From Apostichopus parvimensis (taxonomy: Eukaryota; Echinodermata; Holothuroidea; Aspidochirotida; Stichopodidae): 64,000 bases of DNA. The stretch spans positions 307,996-371,995 of the forward strand of contig KN882213.1 in the NCBI GenBank assembly GCA_000934455.1, read 5' to 3'. The number at the start of each line of letters is the position of its first letter. Positions within the stretch are counted from its first letter, which is position 1. The position numbers were made by a program, and so were the translations under genes. This document shows, piece after piece, positions 57,001-64,000 of this stretch. The notes beneath the pieces were generated by a model. The model searched no databases and had not been told where the DNA came from. It saw nothing but the letters and a program-made list of their open reading frames with translations.

Positions 57001-59246
57001 GTTAAAGCTCAGTTGTCTAAGGTAAGTACTGAATCTTTTGACATCATGAGGATGTAAGTATTTAATGGATACATGTTATGATATTTTAACTGAATTCAAG
57101 AATGCATGGGGTTGTTCGCGACAAAAACTACTTTTGCACAAACTCAAGGATGGACAAGTGTTTAGATGCCTCGCCCTGACCACTATTGAGTATATCTCTC
57201 TCATTGGGAGCATGATACTTTGCATTCTGCTGGTCCAATGGTCAATGTTCTGGTTGTGGTGCAACTCCAACTTGTTTATGTTAATATTTGCAGGGCTTTA
57301 TACCATTTTTTAAATTTTAATTTGATTCCTAACAATCATCTTGTTTATGTTAATAATGGGTGATGATTCACCAGAAGAGTCAATGACAATGTTACATGAA
57401 TGAGATTGAGTTCATGAGATCTTGATTAGTATTGGTAATCATCCACACAACAACATTGGTTTTTTTGATCTATTTGCTGGTATGCTAACATTAGATGTTA
57501 TGCCAATAAGTCATGAAACTATAGATAGTTTGTCTTTGGTTTATCTGGACCTTTTTGGTACTGGTTTTATGGAGGTGGTCAATGACCAATGGTAATACTT
57601 CAGATTTGACTGTTCCATGGCATCAACTTTACATTACCCCTAGGACCTATTGCATATTTGTGATTTACAAGATTGCCTTTTTTCAAACAGATTAGAGATG
57701 CACAAACTCTGGAGGATGCTCGATTTCAACTACTGAACAGCAGTACTCGTGTAGCTCTTCTTGGGTCAATCCGTCATGTTACATCCCTAAGTGTTAGGGA
57801 CAAGCTGATTGAAGATGCTGTGGAATTTTATCTGTATGGGAGACTCCAGGCAGCTTTTGATCAGTGAGTGATAAATCAAGCTGCAAACATTTCACAGCAG
57901 CATCCATGATATTTCATTTATAGAAGGTAATTATGAGCATTGGTTCCCCCAACAATTAAGGCCAAACTAAATAGTTAGAGGAAGCAACACAGTTTAATGT
58001 AAATCCATCATTATTGATGACTGATGCTCACTGTATCTTTTTCCAAAACATAATTTTTACTGTTATAGGTTGACATATTTGCTATTCAACTGATTGTTGT
58101 CATGCAATTGTCAGTGTTATCTGTAACTCTATAACTATAATTGGTTTCATTTCAGGTTCAAGGAAGGTCTAATGACAGCTGGAGTTTGAAAGGCAGTGCA
58201 AAAACATCCTGATGGGTTTCAGCATCTGTTTGTGTACCAGGATGATGGTTAACTCCTACCTTCTACTCTACAGGATCTCTTTCTTCCCAACTATTCTGTT
58301 GTTGGCTCGAACCACCGAAAATTAGGAAAAAAATCCTTTCCTATTGGAGGGATTGGCTCATTGATGTAGCAGGTAATGGTTGGAACTATTCTCGACATTT
58401 CAACCTCAAGTTTTACCAAATTTAAGGATTGCTAAACAGCATCAGCATTATTCAGCAACATATTTTTTTTCTGAGTAAGCATCACCTTACAGCACGATAC
58501 ATACCCAATGACTTTTAGAAGCCAGTATCAGTGTTAACGATTTCTGTTAACCATTTCCAGGGAGAACAAGATAGTTGCCTAGCAACACAGAAGAGGTAGC
58601 AGTGGAGGGTGTTAAATCACCATTTTGCTGCTACAGACAACATATAATTATACTGTACAAATACATAGCCCCTATGTATAGCGAACACTGTATGGTGCAC
58701 TAATATGTATACAAGTTAAACTAATTAGGAAAAACCTATGGTACAAAAACTGTAGTGAAAAAGAAAACCAAAATTTATGTAAGAGCTGACCATCTTTCAT
58801 AAGTATTTGCACTTAAACTGTTTAGCAAACAACAGGCTTAAAGTAGTTTAGTTCCATTAAGCTTGTGTGTAACAGGGGCAATGGCTAGCAATTCTGGCAT
58901 TGCGAAGACTTCAGTTTATTCTCAAAACTCAAATAATAAAGTCATACTACTAAAGTTTCAAGAAAACCATAATGTAATTTTCCAAATTGTTATCATTTAC
59001 ACAGATGGCAACAGCAGGGTCACACTGGAACAGATATTGGTATTTGCAACAGGTGCCAACAAAATACAACCGTTGGGATTTCCTGATACACCCAGGATAC
59101 ACTTTGTACACGACTTGGGGAAGATGTACCCAACTGCTAATACCTGTGGTCTTGTATTAACACTTCCCAATAACACAACGTATGTAATGTGGAAGGAGAA
59201 TGTTGAAAGTGGAATAATTCAGGCACCTACGTTTGGTATGGGTTGA
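48057..59246 (+). CDS. G2E3-like HECT-domain E3 ubiquitin ligase gene, about 11 exons, frame damaged
   Basis: HECT ligases take ubiquitin on a catalytic Cys and pass it to a substrate. A coherent plus-strand exon series is visible: 48057-48077 (ATG, phase 0), possibly 48350-48430, 48630-48900, 49426-49530, 50624-50668, 51060-51089, 51998-about 52072, about 52643-52694, 52787-about 52900, 54626-54780, 56854-57021, 57691-57863, 58156-58372 and 59005-59246. Phases agree at most joints. Middle exons give a charged helix (RRELIEQQNKEFQESL) and a UBX-like IRYPDGHA. Later exons give the HECT fold: IALSLIHGGPG, FKEGLMTAGV, SYWRDWL, VTLEQILVFATGANKIQPLGFP and the catalytic loop PTANTCGLVLTLP. The stop is at 59244-59246. 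Frame breaks occur near 49426, 52865, 56945 and 58310, with stops near 58190 and 58249. Confidence 0.7.
52901..54625. other. Intron of the HECT-ligase gene
   Basis: Between the UBX-like exon and the 54626 exon. A G-rich stretch lies at 53130-53190. No other gene was recognised. Confidence 0.4.
54781..56853. other. Intron of the HECT-ligase gene with repeats
   Basis: Contains a G-tract at 55199-55210 and, at 55945-56400, a copy of the dispersed repeat described separately. No other coding signal was seen. Confidence 0.4.
55945..56400 (-). repeat. Dispersed repeat copy A (inverted)
   Basis: Includes a hairpin AACCACAATGCA/TGCATTGTGGTT (about 55949-55976), cagtgtgatgtgacaacca, and two approximately 125-bp units containing ctc-a-atggtact, atatgagatct and agagatatc-tgtttacaa-gttttcaca. 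The reverse complement matches 62770-63345. Confidence 0.75.
56854..57021 (+). CDS. HECT N-lobe exon
   Basis: Starts after gatcattcag and encodes DCNLYRDVGQFIALSLIHGG. A one-base break occurs by the GGG at about 56960, where the next frame, TEDESFLHKIYVVKAQLSK, runs to a GTAAGT donor in phase 0. The next exon begins IRDAQTLED in the same phase. Confidence 0.7.
57691..57863 (+). CDS. HECT-region exon, intact
   Basis: 173 bases between ttcaaacag and GTGAGTG, encoding IRDAQTLEDARFQLL to VEFYLYGRLQAAFD. It ends in phase 2, which the next exon completes as Gln then FKEGL. No lesion was seen. Confidence 0.8.
58156..58372 (+). CDS. HECT-region exon with two stops and a frameshift
   Basis: Opens FKEGLMTAGV, then TGA. 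The frame continues KAVQKHPDGFQHLFVYQDDG, then TAA, then LLPSTLQDLF. It shifts at an A-rich run near 58318-58331 to ILSYWRDWLIDVA before the donor at 58373. The content is clearly that of the family, but translation is blocked as assembled. Confidence 0.7.
59005..59246 (+). CDS. Terminal HECT C-lobe exon
   Basis: Follows catttacacag in phase 1 and is open to a TGA. It contains VTLEQILVFATGANK, QPLGFPDTPRIHF, PTANTCGLVLTLP with the catalytic Cys, and a C-terminal APTFGMG, as in HECT tails that end just after FGxA/G. Confidence 0.85.
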
Positions 59247-60179
59247 TTGGGCTGATAAGACACTTGCTTTCATTGCTGATAGCACCACCTTACACCAATT
59301 TTGCATGTGACCGTTCTTGTCAATGGTTCACTGTTAAAGTATGTGACCATTGGGTGTTGAAACCTCTAGCAATGCAGCTCATTTTATCATTCTTTTATGA
59401 AGTTGTTACAAGTGAGTGAAACAATATTTGTATTGTATTCAAAGAACAATGGAAGTTGTGATTCCTTATCAAAGACAGCCACTATCTGCCATTGCATTGC
59501 CATAAATTAGATGTCAGGGATTCTGTGTTCAAAACAGAAATTTACCTTTGTTTCTAACAATACATCACGTCCAAACATTACCATTAGCTTTTTCAAACTA
59601 GTGGCTGTGTTGGTTCCTGCTTAATCATTAACTATGTAGGTGCAGTTGAGAAAGTAACTATGTGATAACCACTGATTTGGACTAGTCATTTGGAATGGTT
59701 TTGTTGGATCAGAAAGTGAAATTTGTTTAATGTATATATTGTAATCAGAAACAGTATCCTTCTACAACTTGTAGAAACGTATACAACCTTGAGCAATATA
59801 AAAACCTTCTTAAACATAACCATAATCATTTATACTTGTTTGAAAGGTTATAAGCTGAGACATAGGATAGAATTAGTATCACTGACAAGTGTTATTATAA
59901 AAGCTAAGTAATTTCCATATGGTGGTTCAGATTTTTAGTCTTAAAATTCTTGATGTAAATGGCTTTACATCTCTACACCTTTGTTGTCATGAAACACATT
60001 CAAATGGAAGATCGTTAGTCAAAAATTGGTTGAATATGCCTTTGAACGTGACTGAGCTAGTGACAGCATAAAATAAAGGGCTGCTACTTCGATCAACTCC
60101 CATCGATGGTTATAAGTATATTTTCTGTTTTAGTAGTAGGAGTGATGTTTGTCCTTAAAGAGGGCATGAAATAAGCAGA
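59247..60179. other. 3' flank of the HECT-ligase gene
   Basis: No coding signal. Poly(A)-signal-like words exist in this AT-rich stretch, but none stands out as the gene's own. Confidence 0.35.
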
Positions 60180-60640
60180 TCTTGGACAAATCTCATAGCT
60201 GATATGTAGGTAGCCGACCACAATAAGTACAAGAATGCTATCAAGCAAAGGACATTTGGGGTCATGGGTCGAATTGTGAAAACCTTGTAAACATGACATC
60301 TAACGAGGGAAAGCTTGGAGCAATCTCATATTTAGTATGTAGGTGTGCCACATTGAGTAGAAGAATTAACTTTGTATTTTGGTAAAGATCAATAACTTGG
60401 TTCCAAAGGAGTAAAAATGTGAAAACCCTGTAAACGTACAATAGCTGTATGCTGAGTACAAGAAGAATATAAGTGTCAATTTCTGTCATCAGCTGCCAAT
60501 GTGAATGTTGTTGGTCACATTTCAATGCATTTGATGTACTCTTAGTTTCAAGTATAGTGTTCATCCTGGCTTTAGCATACAGTTGTCACATTCATATAAG
60601 ATTATTCATGTAACATCATCGAAACAACAATGTAACCTTG
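60180..60640 (+). repeat. Dispersed repeat copy B
   Basis: Landmarks: ggacatttggggtcat, gtgaaaaccttgtaaacatg, atctcatatttagtatgtagg, then gtcacatttcaatgc and catcatcgaaacaacaatg. Same order as copy C. Confidence 0.65.
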
Positions 60641-62769
60641 TTTTCTGGGTTTTTTTCTTTCTTTTCTTTGCTTCAATTAAGCTCATCTTATTTTGTTATA
60701 TTATTGTTCCGTAGATTATATTTCAGTTCTACTATGTGAAGGTTTACACTGATAAAGATAGAGTGACTTATCCGTCCATATTCCTTTCAACTTTTATTTA
60801 CATATCTTTAACTTGTGACCTTAATTGCAACTCCATAATGAGAATTGTCCTAGAGCAAGCTTGCAGACAGATGAAAACACTGTTATAGGGTGCATGCATA
60901 TCCAGGAGGCTTTTGGCTCTGTAATACTGACCATGCAGGGTCATCAATATTTGGTTGAATAGTCTTTACAACAATTTTTGGGACGCTGTTCTTGCTTTAT
61001 TAATGTATACTTGTATAACTTCAAACAACTTCAGAGTGCCTAAACTGTCCATATTGAAGTAAGCACTTGCTGTTTGATTTTATTCATATAATACTTATAA
61101 GTCAAATACCTTTTAGATAAGAGTATATTTTTATTGTTATCTTCCATATCTAAATGTCTCATGTTCCATGGTGTTTTGGTGCATTCTACAGTAGTTGGTT
61201 CCTATTCTGTAGTTCTTCACTCCCTATTGTTTTCACAGAGGTCAAAGGTCAGTTCAGGAAAGCAGGTCAAACCTGAAAACATTGTAAATGCAATATTTGT
61301 GGAAGTGAAAGGTGGTTGAATGACAAAACTTGGTATGTTGATAAACCTTGGTGCGTAGATTAACTGTATTGTTTTCCAGGAAGGTCAAAGGTCATTTGGG
61401 GTCAAATTTGGGGTTCAAAGTCAAAATCCCTTGTGGTGAAAGTTGCTTCAAGTCTCAACATGATATAAATAGTAAGCCCTTGGAGAGTAGTTGATCCTTT
61501 TTTGTTTTCAAATTGGTCAAAGTTCCCTTGAGAATACGAAATTCAAAATAAATATCATCACTGAGGGCGGGAAAATTTGTTTTAAATTCAACAATTCTGT
61601 AGAGGCACTCATTAATGAATATTCCAAGACCCATGCACTTCTGGTCAGCATTAGCAATTTGGGTTGTTGGAAAATCCAAAGTTCCTGATTGGCAATAAAT
61701 CACTTATTAAGTCTTTTGACTTTCTTACTGTTATTTCTACTTCTATATTTATTTGTTGAAGAAAGAAAATGGTTAGTAAAAGCTTTTTATTTCACAGTTG
61801 GCAGTTCACAAGTCCTGATTTTGATAAAAAGATAAGGTAACATGTTAGAACATGTTCAGCAACAACACACTGACTGAGAGAAAGTCAATGAGGAACATAT
61901 GATACAATTGTAGGATGGAGGCTTTGTCATTGTTCAAGATAAGGACACATGCCAAATGATTTTGTTAGGGCAAGCATGCAGTTACACTGCATTGTCTGCT
62001 AAAATATTTTACATTCAAATTATACAGCTTGGTTCTAGTCAGCTAATTGGTTTGCACATGATGGCCAAAATTACATAGATCTGTTAAAATTGAGAGTATA
62101 GTATTCACCAATGATGTTGTTACAGGGTTACCTTGGTTACAATCTTTTGTGACTTTTTTGCAAATTGTACTACAAACTATAATTATATTTATTATACAGG
62201 ATTCATACAGAATTTCACACTTTCACAGACAACTTATAGAATTTTCCATGACTAATCATTACACTGAAAATAGTGTTAGTGTGCATTATCTAACAAGATG
62301 GCCTTCCATTATATACAATTTTGCTTAACACCGAAATGGAACACCTTTGAAACAGCTTTGGATATTATTTTTTGTACACTTTGCTGTGAGCCACAAACAA
62401 GTAGTTGTGACCAGGAAAACACCATGCTTTCCTCATTAAAACAAAACAAACATGAATTGCTTATTGCTCAAGTTTGTGAATGCCACCCATGCTGGTTCTG
62501 ACTAAATAAAACCAAAAAAAAAAATTTATTTGAAAAATATTAGTCATTATTCACAAGCTGTGGAGTCCAAGGGTCCCAACCCTATTCAGCATTCCAGTTT
62601 GATGAACGTGCACGGGATATATCATGTTCATAAATAAACTGACATAGCCAACTTTAAATAATTATGCATCATTATATGTGCAAGATTTCAAGACTTTTTG
62701 TCTCCAAATACGAGGTGAAATAAAAAAAAATCAATGACTTTCCCATGACAGTTTAAACCTTGGCAACCT
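60641..62769. other. Non-coding AT-rich DNA
   Basis: No gene was recognised. A partial phrase of the dispersed repeat (aaaggtcatttggggtcaaa) lies at about 61384. Confidence 0.4.
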
Positions 62770-63345
62770 TAGAAAGATCTCATATTTGGTTGGAAATGTA
62801 CCATATCACATTTAAGGAGCCTATTATTGCTTTGGTTGAGGTCAAAGGTAATTTCAAATAAACAAAATGCCAAATATTTACTTCACTCCTCTCTGATCTG
62901 TTCATCTACACTAACACACATTTGTAAATATAATATTGCAAGGGAAGCTTTGAAAGATCACACATTTGGTATGTAATTGTACCACATTGAGTACAAGAAG
63001 AAATTGTTGGCGGAGGTCAATGGTCATTTGAACTCACAGGGGGTGAAACTGTGAAAACCATGTCTTACACAATAATTCAACAACAACATATATCATATTT
63101 AATATGTTGATGTAGCACATTTAGTACAAGAATGTTGTTGTTGAGGTTCATGGTCATTTCAGGACAACCCGTGTCATTGTGAATTTTTGGTTGTCACATC
63201 ACAATGCTTTTCACTGTATTACTAAGATGAAGTATGTTGTACACCCTGACTTTATATTACATAAAATTCATGAAGGAAACTGCTCATGCTACATCATGAA
63301 AACCACAATGCATTTTTGCATTGGGGTTCAACTTTCAATTTCTAA
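62770..63345 (+). repeat. Dispersed repeat copy C
   Basis: Two or three units with agatc-catatttgg, gtaccacattgagtacaag and ggtcatttg-a precede gttgtcacatcacaatgctt and accacaatgcatttttgc. Reverse-complement match of copy A. Confidence 0.75.
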
Positions 63346-63896
63346 CAAATGGCCAAAGCATTATCCCTATCCTTATCAGTGTCAAATAAACTATGTACAA
63401 ATCATACATGATTTGGGACAATATATAATGTTGATGAGTCAGTGTTGTGTCATTTCTGGAGATATTTACATCATCACTGTGTTTATACCCTTCATATTAC
63501 TGGATATTACTAGTAATCAAATGCATACTGTACACTCTAGACAGAATAATTGTGAAGCTACAGCTTTCCTGTTGGATATTAAAAATGAGCAAACAGCCTG
63601 AATAGGTATTCGGGACATGAAACCACCTATTTAGATATGGTACAGTAAGTCCCAGGTCCCATAAGAGAACTAGACCCCTGCACCGGTGCATAGACATGCC
63701 ATCACTAAACATAACGTAAGATGTTTTGCAATATCCAGTTATCCAAATTGATTCCAGATATATTGTGTACCTGGTACGTTTCCAGGTTCCTTAGTCTATT
63801 GTCAGCCTCATACATAATTAATATTCAGCATCTTGCAATGACAAGGTGACACAGGTGGTTCTTTCAATTGTTACTCCATTCATTTTGGCAATCCTT
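63346..63896. other. Non-coding DNA
   Basis: Nothing recognised. Confidence 0.4.
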
Positions 63897-64000
63897 TGTA
63901 CTTGTAATCATACCGAGGGGAGTTCTGTTTTGACTTGTACTCATACCGAGGGGAGTTCTGTTTTGTACTCATACAGAGGGGAGTTCTGTTTTGACTTGTA
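63897..64000 (+). repeat. Tandem repeat running off the right edge
   Basis: The unit tactcatac-gaggggagttctgttttgact is present three times with spacing of about 38 and 32 bases, the shorter one lacking gacttg. The array continues past the window. Confidence 0.85.

Overview
This is a eukaryotic nuclear window. It has spliced exons with GT-AG junctions, nested transposable elements, long AT-rich non-coding DNA, dispersed repeats and two assembly gaps. It is not bacterial or viral. The mix of a G2E3-like HECT ligase, a PIM-like kinase, a SAM-domain gene, a ParB-like-fold gene, Mag-type gypsy, copia, P-element and L1/CR1-type relics suits a marine invertebrate, perhaps an echinoderm. That placement is inference and cannot be proved from this window.

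Layout. 0.1-4.85 kb (minus): a SAM-domain gene whose intron or body contains a Tnp2-like (CACTA-type) transposase ORF. 5.6-8.2 kb (plus): exons of a ParB-like-fold protein, with lesions. 6.8-9.8 kb: degenerate repeats, including an 88-bp tandem array. 11.2-14.2 kb (plus): copia retrotransposon lacking most of its reverse transcriptase. 14.9-28.4 kb: a PIM-like pseudokinase split by a 12,846-bp insertion. The insertion has long terminal inverted repeats and a TA duplication. Inside it lie a broken zinc-finger/CXC protein gene, an L1-like LINE relic and a 601-bp TTAA-flanked MITE. 28.97-29.08 kb: gap. 29.5-34.7 kb (minus): a CR1/Rex-like LINE, interrupted at 29,956-32,118 by a gypsy-type LTR element on the plus strand. 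34.74-39.06 kb (minus): a nearly complete Mag-type gypsy element with 80-bp LTRs. 40.0-41.7 kb (plus): P-element/THAP9-like transposase relic. 42.99-43.58 kb: gap. 43.7-45.9 kb (plus): LINE relic carrying a U2 snRNA-like insert. 46.1-46.6 kb: ACGT-rich repeat. 47.6-47.9 kb: palindrome cluster. 48.06-59.25 kb (plus): about a dozen exons of a G2E3-like HECT E3 ligase. 55.9-64.0 kb: a dispersed repeat family and a terminal tandem array.

No gene cluster acts as one pathway. The host genes are independent, and most coding signal is mobile-element debris. I found no convincing undescribed biological system. The most informative structures are the 12.8-kb TIR insertion in a pseudokinase, the two insertions whose target duplications can be read directly, the U2-like insert, and the SAM/Tnp2-like locus. 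Many frame breaks lie beside homopolymers, so some of the decay may be assembly error.
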